Numbered from the stretch's first letter, positions 19,261 to 29,376 are shown. The stretch is DNA of 64,000 nucleotides from an uncultured Pelagibacteraceae bacterium (GCA_902634305.1 CACPJJ010000006.1:1-64000), one strand, 5' to 3'. A program made the numbers and translations. Notes: a model not told the origin generated them from the sequence alone.

Positions 19261-19754
19261 TGAATAAATTATTTTTTAAAAAAACTTTTATATATTTTGG
19301 GATAATTTTATTTATTTTTTTAGCAGATAGAATTTCAAAGTTATATATACTTTCTGTCCTAGAAGATTTAGGCTTTGTAGATATAAGTATAAATTCTTAC
19401 ATCAATTTAATTTTAGTTTGGAACACTGGAATAGGTTTTGGATTATTATCTTTTGGTCAATCAGATATATATAATATAATGACAATCCTAATTGCACTAA
19501 TTAATTTATTTATTGTATATTTAATTATCAAATCAAAAGATAACAGCGCTTATTTTTTTTTAATTATATTAGGAGGCTCGTTAGGCAATCTTTTTGATCG
19601 TATTTACTATTCAGCAGTGCCAGATTTTATAGATATTAGCTACAAGGGCTACCATTGGTTTGTTTTTAATGTTGCTGATATATTTATATCTTTAGGAATT
19701 ATTTGTCTTATTTTTGCTGAATTATTGAATTATAAAAAGAAAAATGAAAATTAA
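19260..19754 (+). CDS. lspA: Lipoprotein signal peptidase
   Basis: A 164-residue, four-span inner-membrane aspartyl protease that removes signal peptides from prolipoproteins. It has the conserved blocks NTGIGFGLLSF, GGSLGNLFDRIYYSAVPDFIDI and FNVADIFISLG, containing both catalytic Asp residues. It overlaps ileS by one base and the following lipoprotein gene by 11 bases; the latter encodes a substrate of this enzyme. Confidence 0.97.
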   Translation: MNKLFFKKTFIYFGIILFIFLADRISKLYILSVLEDLGFVDISINSYINLILVWNTGIGFGLLSFGQSDIYNIMTILIALINLFIVYLIIKSKDNSAYFFLIILGGSLGNLFDRIYYSAVPDFIDISYKGYHWFVFNVADIFISLGIICLIFAELLNYKKKNEN

Positions 19755-20064
19755 AAAAATAACTACACTTTTATTTTTTGTACTTTTTCTGTACTCATGT
19801 TCAGGAGCAAAAGATGCTTTACAGGGAAAAAAAAGATCTGAAAATAGTGATGAATTTTTAGTAGAAAAAAAGAATCCTTTAACAGTCCCACCAGATATTG
19901 ACGAGCTACCAGTACCATTGGATCAAGAAGAAGCCCAAACTGATGATCAGGAAGATATTAAAAAAGTTTTAAAAATTGATGAAAATAAAAGCACAAATTC
20001 TGAAAGTGGTAATGAAAATCAAAATAGTCTAGAAAAATCAATATTAGAAAAGATTAATGATTAA
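19744..20064 (+). CDS. DUF3035 lipoprotein (BamF-like)
   Basis: A 106-residue lipoprotein with a signal peptide ending in the lipobox LYSCS (Cys near residue 19). The mature part begins like the alphaproteobacterial DUF3035 family, with the diagnostic DEFLVEKKNPLTVPPDIDELPVP segment spread over residues 36-59; the rest is acidic and low complexity. In Caulobacter this family is BamF, a part of the outer-membrane beta-barrel assembly complex. It is coupled to lspA. Confidence 0.8.
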   Translation: MKIKKITTLLFFVLFLYSCSGAKDALQGKKRSENSDEFLVEKKNPLTVPPDIDELPVPLDQEEAQTDDQEDIKKVLKIDENKSTNSESGNENQNSLEKSILEKIND

Positions 20065-20066
20065 AT

Positions 20067-21221
20067 ATGCTAACTTCTAATATTAAATTTAAAAATTTTA
20101 ATATTTCAAAATTTAAAAATTTAAAAAACTTTAAAAATGAAAAATGGTTTAAAAAAATCAGGCTTCTTGATTCATTAAAATTAAATTATAAATACAGTTA
20201 TACAAAAGAACAAATTAAAAAAATAAGTAAAAATAAAAATTTTAGATTAATTGGGATGGGTGGATCAACTTTAGGAGTTGAAGCAATATATCAATTTTTA
20301 AATCATAAAATAAAAAAAAATTTCACATTTATTAATAATTTAAATTCAAAATTAAAAAATTCAGAAAAAAAAATTAAAGCTACTAATATAATTATATCTA
20401 AATCTGGAAATACTCTAGAGACGATTGTAAATTCGAATAGATTAATAAATAATAGTAAAAATATTTTTATTACTGAAAATAAAAAAAGTTACTTAAATAA
20501 TCTTGCTCATGAGCTGAAAGCAGAAATTGTAGAACATAAAAATTATATAGGAGGCCGTTATTCTGTTTTGTCGGAGGTTGGAATGTTGCCTGCAGAAATT
20601 ATGGGTCTTAATGAAAAAAAATTTAAAAGATTTAATTACTTAATAAATAATAAAATTTTTGTAAATGAATTGATTAAGAATGTAAGTGCAATTTTAAAGC
20701 TTGTTAAAGAAAAAAAATTTAATTCAATAATTTTGAATTATGATAATAAATCAGAAAATTTACTTAAATGGTATCAGCAATTAGTTGCTGAAAGCTTAGG
20801 AAAAAAATCCAAAGGTATTCTTCCCGTTATATCTACGATGCCAAAAGATAATCATAGTTTAATGCAATTATATTTAGATGGAACAAAAAATAATTTTTTT
20901 ACTTTTTTTTCTGCATTAGACAAAAAATCGGAAACAATAAATAATAAATTTTTACAAAAAACACACAATTATCTTAAAAATAAATCTTTTTCGAAAATTC
21001 TTTACGCTCAAAAAAGTGCAACTGAAAAAGTTTTTTTTAAAAAAAAATTACCGTTTAGATCTTTTGAGGTAAAAGTGAAAAATGAGGAGTCGCTAGGAGA
21101 ATTATTTTGTTTTTTTATTTTAGAAACAATTTTGCTAGGAAGAGCACTAAAAATTAATCCATTTGACCAACCATCTGTTGAGCTCATAAAAAAAGAAACT
21201 AAAAAAATATTACTTAGTTAA
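20067..21221 (+). CDS. pgi: Glucose-6-phosphate isomerase (short form)
   Basis: Interconverts glucose-6-phosphate and fructose-6-phosphate. Family blocks are clear: LIGMGGSTLGVEAIYQF, IIISKSGNTLETI, GGRYSVLSEVGMLPAEI, QQLVAESLGKKSKGILPV, MPKDNHSLMQLYLDG and the C-terminal NPFDQPSVELIK. At 384 residues it is much shorter than the E. coli enzyme (about 549). N-terminal and inter-domain elements are trimmed, with no frameshift visible. It is convergent with rsmD by 4 bases. Confidence 0.9.
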   Translation: MLTSNIKFKNFNISKFKNLKNFKNEKWFKKIRLLDSLKLNYKYSYTKEQIKKISKNKNFRLIGMGGSTLGVEAIYQFLNHKIKKNFTFINNLNSKLKNSEKKIKATNIIISKSGNTLETIVNSNRLINNSKNIFITENKKSYLNNLAHELKAEIVEHKNYIGGRYSVLSEVGMLPAEIMGLNEKKFKRFNYLINNKIFVNELIKNVSAILKLVKEKKFNSIILNYDNKSENLLKWYQQLVAESLGKKSKGILPVISTMPKDNHSLMQLYLDGTKNNFFTFFSALDKKSETINNKFLQKTHNYLKNKSFSKILYAQKSATEKVFFKKKLPFRSFEVKVKNEESLGELFCFFILETILLGRALKINPFDQPSVELIKKETKKILLS

Positions 21222-21781
21222 TTTTTTAAAAATATTATCCTTGATATTCCATACTTAACAGATCTTTGTATAGTAAAATTGTTACCAATATCATCTTTTG
21301 ATTTTTTATGACGGTGTAGCACAATTAATCCAGATTCTTTTAATAATTTAAATTTAGCTATACTTTCTAAGATTATTTTTAAGTTTTCTTCTTTGTAGGG
21401 AGGATCTAAAAAAATTAAATCCATCTTTTTAATATTTAACTTTTCATTCGTAAAAAAATTAAAAACATCTTCGTCAAATATTCTTGTTTTTTTTTCACAC
21501 TTCAGTTTTTTTATATTTTTGTCTAAAATTTCTATTGATTGAGGGTAGTTTTCCACAAAGTAAACTTTTGTAGAGCCTCTTGAGATACACTCTAAGCCAA
21601 AAGATCCAGTTCCCGCGAACAAATCAAGGACTAATGAATTATTCAAACTTATTTTACAATCTTTAGAATGTTCAAGGATGTTTAAAATAGACTCTTTTAC
21701 TAAGTCTTTTAGTGGTCTAGTATTTTTGTCAAAGGCTTCTAAAATTTTAACACCTTTAAATTTTCCCCCGATTATTCTCAT
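21218..21781 (-). CDS. rsmD: 16S rRNA (guanine966-N2)-methyltransferase
   Basis: A 187-residue SAM-dependent methyltransferase of the small ribosomal subunit. It has the N-terminal MRIIGGKFKG and RPLKDLVKESI, motif I LVLDLFAGTGSFGLE, and the catalytic IFLDPPYKEE. It overlaps the end of purD by 4 bases and is cotranscribed with it. Confidence 0.95.
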   Translation of the reverse strand: MRIIGGKFKGVKILEAFDKNTRPLKDLVKESILNILEHSKDCKISLNNSLVLDLFAGTGSFGLECISRGSTKVYFVENYPQSIEILDKNIKKLKCEKKTRIFDEDVFNFFTNEKLNIKKMDLIFLDPPYKEENLKIILESIAKFKLLKESGLIVLHRHKKSKDDIGNNFTIQRSVKYGISRIIFLKN

Positions 21782-23043
21782 TTATCTATTATTTTAAAAC
21801 CAATATCTTTTCTAAAAAAACCATTCTTCCAATTTAATTCCTCTATAAGTTTAATAGCTCTTTCTCTTGAGCTTTTAAATGAATTAGATATAGAGACAAA
21901 GTTTAAAACTCTTCCACCATTTGAAAATATTTCATTTCCCTTATCTATTGTTCCTGCGTGAAAAATAAAATCATTATTATTTAATTTTAAACTATTTAAA
22001 TTGTCTATCTTAATATTATTTGTGAATTTATCTGGATATCCTCTGGAGCATAATACGATACATAAACTTTTTTCTTCTTTCCATTCTATATTTAAGTTAT
22101 CTAATTCTTGATTGCAGCATGCATTAAAAACATCAATCAGGTCAGTCTTTAAAAGAGGCAAAATTGTTTGGCACTCTGGGTCTCCCATTCTTACATTGTA
22201 TTCAATCAAGAAAGGTTCATTATCTAATATCATTAAACCAGCATAGAGAAATCCTTTATACTTTTCACCCATTTCTTGTAGCGCTTTTAAAGTTGGAGAA
22301 ATTATTTTATCAATAATTTTAACTTCTAAGGATTCGTTTATTAAACCTGATGGACTGTACGCACCCATTCCTCCAGTATTTTTTCCTTCATCTCCTTCAT
22401 TAACTCTTTTATGATCTTGTGCAGTCTTAAATATTTTAAAATTTTTTCCATCACAAACAATAAAAAAACTCATCTCTTCACCATTTAAAAATTCTTCAAC
22501 TAGTATTTTTTTCGCCACTCCAAATTTCCCATCAAAAACTTCATTTACAGCTTCTATTGCTTCAGATAAATTTTTTGATATATAAACTCCTTTTCCAGCA
22601 GCTAATCCGTCTGCCTTAATAACTATTGGAAATTTTGAATTTTTTAAAAAATTTATTGCATCTTCCTTTTTTTCAAAAATTCCAAAGTTTGCTGTAGGAA
22701 TATTATATTTTTTACAAATATTTTTTGTAAAAGTTTTTGAACCCTCCAATTGTGAAGATATTTTTCTAGGACCAAAAACTTTAATGTTGTTGCTTTCCAA
22801 GTAATCTACAATACCGTTTACCAATGGTTTTTCTGGACCAACTATAACCAGATCAGCTTTTGATTCTTTTAAAAATTTTAAAATTTTTTCAAAATCATTA
22901 ATATCTAAATTTATATTTTCTGCCAATTCTTGAGTTCCAGCATTACCTGGTAGGCAGTATATTTTGCTTACTTTTGGCGACATAGAGATTGTTTTACAAA
23001 TGGCATGTTCTCTACCTCCACTTCCTATGATGCAAATAATCAT
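21778..23043 (-). CDS. purD: Phosphoribosylamine-glycine ligase
   Basis: The second step of purine synthesis (GAR synthetase), an ATP-grasp enzyme. It begins MIICIIGSGGREHAICK. I chose ATG at 23043 because homologues start just before this nucleotide-binding loop; an ATG four codons upstream (23055) is possible. Motifs include IVIKADGLAAGKGV, GKNTGGMGAYSP and IEYNVRMGDPECQ. The length of 421 is normal. It is divergent from the DUF2093 gene. Confidence 0.95.
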   Translation of the reverse strand: MIICIIGSGGREHAICKTISMSPKVSKIYCLPGNAGTQELAENINLDINDFEKILKFLKESKADLVIVGPEKPLVNGIVDYLESNNIKVFGPRKISSQLEGSKTFTKNICKKYNIPTANFGIFEKKEDAINFLKNSKFPIVIKADGLAAGKGVYISKNLSEAIEAVNEVFDGKFGVAKKILVEEFLNGEEMSFFIVCDGKNFKIFKTAQDHKRVNEGDEGKNTGGMGAYSPSGLINESLEVKIIDKIISPTLKALQEMGEKYKGFLYAGLMILDNEPFLIEYNVRMGDPECQTILPLLKTDLIDVFNACCNQELDNLNIEWKEEKSLCIVLCSRGYPDKFTNNIKIDNLNSLKLNNNDFIFHAGTIDKGNEIFSNGGRVLNFVSISNSFKSSRERAIKLIEELNWKNGFFRKDIGFKIIDK

Positions 23044-23064
23044 ATATAAATACACTTCTACATA

Positions 23065-23265
23065 ATGAAAAATAAATTAGCCAGAATAAAATACTTACCT
23101 AATAATTTTGAGATTCTCGAAGAAGGTGATCATGTTATTTGTGCAATTTCTGGAAAGAAAATATTTTTGGATAAATTAAATTATTGGAATGTTGAACTTC
23201 AAGAGCCTTATTTTTCTCATATTGAAGCTTCACAAAAAAGAGAAGAATTATTCAAAAAAATTTGA
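23065..23265 (+). CDS. DUF2093 small protein
   Basis: A 66-residue protein matching the alphaproteobacterial DUF2093 pattern: an ARIKYLPNNFEILEEGDHVICAISGK start and LDKLNYWNVELQEPY, ending in a short helix. It is probably cytoplasmic. Function is unknown. It lies alone on the plus strand between purD and the acyltransferase gene. Confidence 0.8.
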   Translation: MKNKLARIKYLPNNFEILEEGDHVICAISGKKIFLDKLNYWNVELQEPYFSHIEASQKREELFKKI

Positions 23266-23266
23266 C

Positions 23267-24127
23267 TTATTTCCATCGGTCATGCGACCAAATCCATTGA
23301 TCAGGATTTTTTAGAATCATTTTTTCTAATACTTTATTAAGTTCGGATGTTATTTGTTTATGAGATAAATTATCATCAAATTTCATTGGTTTTTTGAAAT
23401 ATATTTTAAAATGATACTTTCTAAGCCTTTCAATATATACTGGAATAATACTACAACCATATTTTTTTACTAATTGTGCAGGTATCGTTGAAGTTTTTGC
23501 AGAACGGTTAAATAGATCTATATCTTCACCTTCACTTACCCTTTGATCAATCATTAATGCAACAGAAAAATTTTGTTTAAATAAATTTAATAAATCTCTA
23601 GTACCACTCTTGCCTTTTTTTATTTGGTTTCTGCATATGTAGTTTTTTCTAATATTTTCCATAATTATATTTAAAAATGGATTATTAAGAGGCCTATAAA
23701 TTGCACACAAATCTATACCTGCTTTTTCTATTTCCATTGCCATTAGCTCAAAATTATTAAAATGTCCTGATATAAATACTGCTTGGTCATTATTTTTTTT
23801 AATTTCATATAAATAATTTAAACCTTCAATTTCAATAAATTGATTTAAATCATTATTTCTAAATTTTTTTAAGTAAACATATTCAGATAGTATTCTTCCG
23901 TAATTGCTCCACATATTCTCAATTATAGATTTTCTATCTTCCCGAGAGATACCAATATTGGAATTACTTAAATTACTTTGAATTTTAGTATTTGATCGAA
24001 ATAAAGGGCCAATTTTTTTTCCAATAATTGCTCCAAAGTTTGAAGCATTTTTATATCCAATTATTTTAAAAATAATTAATAAAGTATAAATAAAAATAAA
24101 TTCAAAAAAATATTTTATAATTTTCAT
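23267..24127 (-). CDS. Lipid A acyltransferase, LpxL/HtrB family
   Basis: A 286-residue inner-membrane acyltransferase that adds a secondary fatty acid to the lipid A precursor. The N-terminus has a membrane anchor (FEFIFIYTLLIIFKIIGY). The catalytic HxxxxE motif is GHFNNFE, followed by YRPLNNPFL, MIDQRVSEGEDIDLF and the end IWSHDRWK. It is the last gene of a block ubiA-msbA-waaA-lpxK-lpxL and overlaps lpxK by 4 bases. LpxL versus LpxM specificity cannot be told from sequence. Confidence 0.88.
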   Translation of the reverse strand: MKIIKYFFEFIFIYTLLIIFKIIGYKNASNFGAIIGKKIGPLFRSNTKIQSNLSNSNIGISREDRKSIIENMWSNYGRILSEYVYLKKFRNNDLNQFIEIEGLNYLYEIKKNNDQAVFISGHFNNFELMAMEIEKAGIDLCAIYRPLNNPFLNIIMENIRKNYICRNQIKKGKSGTRDLLNLFKQNFSVALMIDQRVSEGEDIDLFNRSAKTSTIPAQLVKKYGCSIIPVYIERLRKYHFKIYFKKPMKFDDNLSHKQITSELNKVLEKMILKNPDQWIWSHDRWK

Positions 24128-25056
24128 ATTTTATCTTTTATTAATTTAATAAAATTATCTTTGTTTTCTATATCTAATCTAACTTTTAAATATTCAATTT
24201 TAAAATTTTTTTTAAAAGAGTCTAATGAAATTCTACAATAATCTTTTTCTGTAGTTAGGAAAATACAATCATTATATTTTTTTACTATGTTTTCAATTTC
24301 AGTATAAGAATAGTTATGATGATCTGGATATGAAAATGTTTTAACTAAATTTAAATTATTTTCTTTTAATAATTCAAAAAAATTTGATGGATTTCCAATT
24401 CCAGCAAATGCACATATTTTTTTTCCTTTAAACTCATCAACATTTATAGCTTTATATTTTGAGTAGAAAACTTTTGCACTTTTATTTACGCTGAATATTT
24501 GGTTTTCAATTTTAGTATCTTTTTTTCCATTAATTAAAATACAATCTGCTCTATTTAAGGCCGAGAGGCTCTCCCTTAAAGGTCCTGCTGGTATTAACAA
24601 ATTATTTCCTGTCCATTGTTTTTGATTAAAACAAACAATATTGAAATTTTTGTAAATTGATAAATCCTGGAATCCATCATCAAGAATTGCTAAATCAAAA
24701 CCTTTTTTTATAAGAGCTTCTATTGAATCTTTTCTTTTATTTAAAAAAAATGTTTTTCCAGTTTTCTGCAACATATCAATTTCATCGTCGAGATAACTGT
24801 AATATTTTTTTACAAATGCTGGGTTTTTACCCAAAGATTTAGTAATTTGGAAAATTTCTTTTGCTAGAGGAGTTTTTCCAGTTCCTCCAATATAAATATT
24901 TCCTATACAAATAATTGGTATAGGAAATTTCTTTTCAACTTTTAAAATTCTCAGAATTGAGGAAGCAAATAAAAATAAAAGTGATAATGGATATAATAAT
25001 ATTGACCAAATAGATAAAACAGGCAAATCCCAAAATTTTGGTTTTTTGAAATTCAT
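24124..25056 (-). CDS. lpxK: Tetraacyldisaccharide 4'-kinase
   Basis: Phosphorylates the lipid A disaccharide at the inner membrane. The 310 residues include an N-terminal membrane helix (about 15-35), the P-loop ICIGNIYIGGTGKTPLA, LAILDDGFQDLSI, NADC-type AL(N)RADCILING and the LTTEKDYCR segment. It lies between waaA and the lpxL-like gene, confirming a lipid A/Kdo operon. Confidence 0.95.
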   Translation of the reverse strand: MNFKKPKFWDLPVLSIWSILLYPLSLLFLFASSILRILKVEKKFPIPIICIGNIYIGGTGKTPLAKEIFQITKSLGKNPAFVKKYYSYLDDEIDMLQKTGKTFFLNKRKDSIEALIKKGFDLAILDDGFQDLSIYKNFNIVCFNQKQWTGNNLLIPAGPLRESLSALNRADCILINGKKDTKIENQIFSVNKSAKVFYSKYKAINVDEFKGKKICAFAGIGNPSNFFELLKENNLNLVKTFSYPDHHNYSYTEIENIVKKYNDCIFLTTEKDYCRISLDSFKKNFKIEYLKVRLDIENKDNFIKLIKDKI

Positions 25057-25059
25057 AAA

Positions 25060-26307
25060 TTAACAATATTTATTAATTTCTTTTTCATTATTTAATAGAA
25101 TTTGTTTACCTGTATAAGCTAATTTTTTTATAATTTGATTAGAATAATTTTTTTTTCTATTAAATTTAACAACCAATTTTTCTAAATCTTTGTATGTCTT
25201 AATTTTTGTTGAAATACCATGTTTTTTAAGGAAATGATAAACCTCTATGAAATTTTCAATATTTGGACCATGAATAATTCTATTTCCTAATCTAGCTGCT
25301 TCGATTGGGTTTTGTCCTCCATAACCATGAATAGATTTGCCCATAAAAGCAACTTTGGATAATTTTAAAAAGGATTTTGTTTCTCCAAATGTATCAACAA
25401 GATAAATATCGGTATCATTTCTAATTAAGTTATTAGAAGAATGAAAATGAACTTTTAATCCATTTAAATTTAATTCTTCTTTAATTTCATCAGCTCTATG
25501 AATATGTCTAGGAACAATTACAGAAACTATATTTTTATATTTTTTTTTCAAATTATTATGAACTTTTGCACAAAGTAATTCTTCTCCTTTATGCGTACTT
25601 ATTGCTGTAAAGACAATTTTCTTTTTTTTAAACAATTTTTTTATTCTAAGGTTTGATGTATCTTTTAAATCAAAAGTGCTCTGCGAAAATTTTAAGTTAC
25701 CAATTTTTTTAATATTTTTTGCACCTAAAATTTTTAAATAATTACTAGAGATATTATTTTGGCTTAAGCATAAATCAAATTTATTAAATATTTTTTTAGA
25801 AAAAGAAATAACACTAACCCACTTTTGAAAAGACTTTTTAGTGATTCTTGCATTTAATAAAATTAATGGAATATTTTTTTCTTTTATTTTTAATATCATG
25901 TTTGGCCAGATTTCAGAATCAATAAAAAAAACTGCTTTTGGTTTCCAATGATTTAAAAATTTTTCTACAAGAAATTCTGTATCTAGTGGGAAAAATTGAT
26001 GAAAAGTCTTTTTTAATTTTATTTTCTTTATAATTTTTGCTGAACTTAAAGTATTAGAAGTAATTAATATTTTTTTAATATTTTTTCTTTTTTCAAGTTT
26101 TTCAATTAAAGGTATAATACTTAGAATTTCACCAACACTCGAACCGTGAAACCATATCAAATTACTATTTATGTTTTTTTTACTAAATTTTCCAATTTTT
26201 TCAATAAATCTTTTTGGGTCTTCTTTTTTTTTTAATATTCTAAAAACTATTATTATTGGTGAAATTAAAAAAATAAAATTTATAGCTAATCTATAAAAAA
26301 ATAACAT
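25060..26307 (-). CDS. waaA: Kdo transferase
   Basis: Transfers 3-deoxy-manno-octulosonate to lipid IVA. This GT-B enzyme has a short N-terminal membrane anchor, the catalytic-base block WFHGSSVGEILSIIPLI, SEIWPNMILKIKEKNIPLIL, and the donor-site segments SIHGYGGQNPIEAARLG and HGPNIENF. The 415 residues match the family length. It overlaps the msbA stop by one base and precedes lpxK by three bases. Confidence 0.94.
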   Translation of the reverse strand: MLFFYRLAINFIFLISPIIIVFRILKKKEDPKRFIEKIGKFSKKNINSNLIWFHGSSVGEILSIIPLIEKLEKRKNIKKILITSNTLSSAKIIKKIKLKKTFHQFFPLDTEFLVEKFLNHWKPKAVFFIDSEIWPNMILKIKEKNIPLILLNARITKKSFQKWVSVISFSKKIFNKFDLCLSQNNISSNYLKILGAKNIKKIGNLKFSQSTFDLKDTSNLRIKKLFKKKKIVFTAISTHKGEELLCAKVHNNLKKKYKNIVSVIVPRHIHRADEIKEELNLNGLKVHFHSSNNLIRNDTDIYLVDTFGETKSFLKLSKVAFMGKSIHGYGGQNPIEAARLGNRIIHGPNIENFIEVYHFLKKHGISTKIKTYKDLEKLVVKFNRKKNYSNQIIKKLAYTGKQILLNNEKEINKYC

Positions 26308-28046
26308 TAATCTTTTCTTAATTGTTTTTCATAAAAGTTTTTATAAATCTCAGATTTTTGCAACAATTCTTCATGATTTCCTTTTGCAGCAACTTTTCCA
26401 TTTTCAACAACGCAAATTGTTTTTGAATTCATTACGGTTGAAAGTCTATGTGCTATGACCAAAGTCGTTCTATCTTTTGTAAGCAATTTAATAGCTTCTT
26501 GGATTTTACTTTCTGTTTCAGCATCTAAAGAAGAGGTAGCTTCATCTAAAAGTATAATCTTACTTTTTTTTAGCATAGCTCTTGCTATTGATAATCTTTG
26601 TTTTTCTCCTCCCGATAGCCTTGTTCCATTTTCTCCAATAATTGTATCTAATTTATTAGGTAATTTATCAATAAATTCATCGCAATGTGAAAGTTTTGCA
26701 GCTTCTAATATTTCTTCTTCAGTTGCATCTAATCTTGCGTAAGCAATATTGTTCTTAATTGTGTCATCGAATAGAGTTGTATCTTGGTTAACAAGAGAGA
26801 TATTATTTCTCAAAGAAGATATTGAGACATCATAAATTGATTGACCATCAATCGATATATCTCCTGAGGTTTTATCATAAAATCTTGGTATTAAATTTAA
26901 TATTGTTGTTTTTCCAGCACCACTATGACCAACTAATGAAGTCATTTCACCTCCAATAATATTTAAATCAATCGAATCTAAAACTTCTCTCTCTTCATTA
27001 TTGTATTTAAAAGTTATATTTTTGAAATTAATTTCACCCTTATTTATATTTAAAGATAAAGCATTAGATTTTTCCTTAATATTATTTTCTTGTTCAATAA
27101 GAGGTATAATTCTTTTTGCAGCGGATAAACCTTGGTTAATAGCCATATTAATGGTAGCTAAAGATCTTACTGGCTGGTAAGCCAACATCATAGCTGCTAA
27201 AAAAGAAAAAAAATTATTAATATCTAATTCTTGTTTTATAATAAGAGTTCCAGAATAATAAATTAATCCAGCAATCATAATTCCAGTTAAGGTTTCCATT
27301 ATTGGAGAGGCTCTTACTAAAACCATAGCAGTTTTTTCCAATCTCTCTTTTAGATTATTTATAAATTTTTCTGCCCTTGTGAATTCATAATTTTCTTTCT
27401 GAAAAATTTTAATTATTTTATGATTTTTAAATACCTCCAACATATATGAGGTAAGTATACCCGAACTTTCTTGTGCTTGAGTTGTTACTTTTCCAATTCT
27501 TTTACCTAATGATTTTGCAGCAAAAGAAGCAAGAGGAATCATTATTAGGGCAAAAAGAGCTAATCTCCAATTTTGATAAAACATGACACCAATTAAACCT
27601 ATTAAAGTCAAAGAGTCTTTTGCTATATTTAATATTACTACACTGATTAAATTTGTCATAAGCGATATATCAAAAGTTAAGTGAGAAATAAATTTTCCAG
27701 AATGTTTTTTGTCAACTATTTCAGCATCTGCTTTTATTATTGATTTCATAAGTTGTAGTTGAAGAATTTTGCCTACTTCTTGTCCAACCTTAATCAAAGT
27801 TGTTTTAGCAATATAAAGTGAAATACCTTTTGTTGAGAATGCTATAATTATAGCTGCCGGTATAAGTAATATTAAAGTTTGATCTTTTTCAATAAAAATT
27901 TTTTTAATAGCGGGATCTAACAACCAGGCAATCGCTGAAGTACTAACAGCTACTAAAACTGAAAAAAAAACAGAAATCAGTATTTTTGGTAAAAATTTTT
28001 TTGTATATTCATTATAAAGTTTTTTTAAAATTTTTACGTTATTCAT
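26307..28046 (-). CDS. msbA: Lipid A exporter, MsbA-type ABC transporter
   Basis: A half-transporter of 579 residues flipping lipid A-core across the inner membrane. Residues 1-310 hold six membrane helices. The ATPase has VGHSGAGKTTIL (Walker A), LSGGEKQRLSIARAM (signature), SKIILLDEATSSLD (Walker B) and VIAHRLSTV. I chose ATG 28046, 4 bases after the ubiA stop, over an ATG at 28067 that would overlap ubiA by 17 bases. Position next to waaA and lpxK supports lipid A export over a generic multidrug role. Confidence 0.9.
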   Translation of the reverse strand: MNNVKILKKLYNEYTKKFLPKILISVFFSVLVAVSTSAIAWLLDPAIKKIFIEKDQTLILLIPAAIIIAFSTKGISLYIAKTTLIKVGQEVGKILQLQLMKSIIKADAEIVDKKHSGKFISHLTFDISLMTNLISVVILNIAKDSLTLIGLIGVMFYQNWRLALFALIMIPLASFAAKSLGKRIGKVTTQAQESSGILTSYMLEVFKNHKIIKIFQKENYEFTRAEKFINNLKERLEKTAMVLVRASPIMETLTGIMIAGLIYYSGTLIIKQELDINNFFSFLAAMMLAYQPVRSLATINMAINQGLSAAKRIIPLIEQENNIKEKSNALSLNINKGEINFKNITFKYNNEEREVLDSIDLNIIGGEMTSLVGHSGAGKTTILNLIPRFYDKTSGDISIDGQSIYDVSISSLRNNISLVNQDTTLFDDTIKNNIAYARLDATEEEILEAAKLSHCDEFIDKLPNKLDTIIGENGTRLSGGEKQRLSIARAMLKKSKIILLDEATSSLDAETESKIQEAIKLLTKDRTTLVIAHRLSTVMNSKTICVVENGKVAAKGNHEELLQKSEIYKNFYEKQLRKD

Positions 28047-28050
28047 AAAT

Positions 28051-28917
28051 TTAAAGTATTTTTCCAACTAATAAGTTTAAAAAAATTATTAAACCTAAAA
28101 AATTATTTGATTTAAATAATTTTAAACAGTTGGCTGGATTCTTAATATTTAGATTACTTATTTGATAAACAAAAAAATGTAAAAATGGCACAATTAAAAA
28201 TATAAAATAAATATAATTAAATTTCATTACATATCCTAAAATCAATAAAGATAAAAAAGTTATAGTATAAAATAGGTATAAAACTTTCTTTGGTTTATTT
28301 TTAAACTTTATAGAAGTTGATTTAACTCCAATTATTTCATCATCCTTAATATCCTGGTATCCATAAATCGTGTCATATCCTAGTGTCCAAAATATGGCTC
28401 CTACATATAACAAAAATGGTATTAAACTAATGCTTTCATAAATTGATACCCATGCTAATAACAAACCATAGTTGAAAGTAATTCCTAAAAATAGCTGAGG
28501 CCAGTAAGTAAACCTTTTCATCAATGGATAAGTAAAAGCAAATGGCATTGAAGCAATAGCAAGAATTATGGTTAGAAAATTAAAGTTGATTAAAACCATA
28601 AAAGCTAAAATACATAAAATTGCTGAATAAATAGATGCTAAAAAAACAGAAATTTTTCCAGAGGCAATTGGTCTATTTTTTGTTCTTACAACTTTTTTAT
28701 CAAAATTTCTATCAACTATGTCATTTACAATGCATCCAGCAGACCTCATAAAGACTGAACCAAGAAAAAATAATAATAAATAAAAATAAAATATATTTAA
28801 ATCATTTTTAAAGTTATATGCAATTGTGAGACCCCATGCGCATGGCCAAAATAACAACATATAACCAATTGGCTTATCCAGTCTTGTTAGTTGAATAAAT
28901 AAATTAAGATTTTTCAT
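28051..28917 (-). CDS. ubiA: 4-hydroxybenzoate polyprenyltransferase
   Basis: Attaches the polyprenyl chain to 4-hydroxybenzoate in ubiquinone synthesis. The 288 residues contain seven to nine membrane helices and both Asp-rich motifs: NDIVDRNFDKKVVRTKNRP (first) and DTIYGYQDIKDDEIIGVKS (second). The RPIASG element is also typical. It is the first gene of the minus-strand lipid block and is divergent from the DUF2721 gene. Confidence 0.95.
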   Translation of the reverse strand: MKNLNLFIQLTRLDKPIGYMLLFWPCAWGLTIAYNFKNDLNIFYFYLLLFFLGSVFMRSAGCIVNDIVDRNFDKKVVRTKNRPIASGKISVFLASIYSAILCILAFMVLINFNFLTIILAIASMPFAFTYPLMKRFTYWPQLFLGITFNYGLLLAWVSIYESISLIPFLLYVGAIFWTLGYDTIYGYQDIKDDEIIGVKSTSIKFKNKPKKVLYLFYTITFLSLLILGYVMKFNYIYFIFLIVPFLHFFVYQISNLNIKNPANCLKLFKSNNFLGLIIFLNLLVGKIL

Positions 28918-28968
28918 TTAATTTTCTTGTAAATAACAAAGGCTATATTCATAATCAAACTGATTCGT

Positions 28969-29376
28969 ATGAATATAGATTACACTGTTACAGCATTAAT
29001 GTTTCCAGCTATACCACTGATTATGAGCGTTTATTCAAATAGATTTCATACTTTAAGTTCATTAATTCGTAAAATTCATGATGAATTTGTTTTTGAAAAA
29101 CATACCCCACCAGAATGGAAAGCACAGTTAATGAATTTAGATAATAGAATTTTAGTAATAAAATATAGTATAATGTTTGCAGCATTTGGTTTTTTATTTA
29201 ATATGTTAACTGTTTTTGCTCTTTATTTAGAAAGCCTTTTTATTGCTAGAATTATATTTGGGTCTTGTTGTCTATCAATGATGATATCAATAGTTTTTTT
29301 TATTAGAGAAATTCAAATTTCAACTAAGGCTTTAAAACTTCATTTATCCGATATGGATATCCAATTTAAGGAATAA
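28969..29376 (+). CDS. DUF2721 membrane protein
   Basis: A 135-residue protein with three hydrophobic segments and the family signature ALMFPAIPLIMSVYSNRFHT followed by LSSLIRKIHDEF. Function is unknown. It is convergent with the oxidoreductase gene, overlapping by 11 bases. Confidence 0.8.
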   Translation: MNIDYTVTALMFPAIPLIMSVYSNRFHTLSSLIRKIHDEFVFEKHTPPEWKAQLMNLDNRILVIKYSIMFAAFGFLFNMLTVFALYLESLFIARIIFGSCCLSMMISIVFFIREIQISTKALKLHLSDMDIQFKE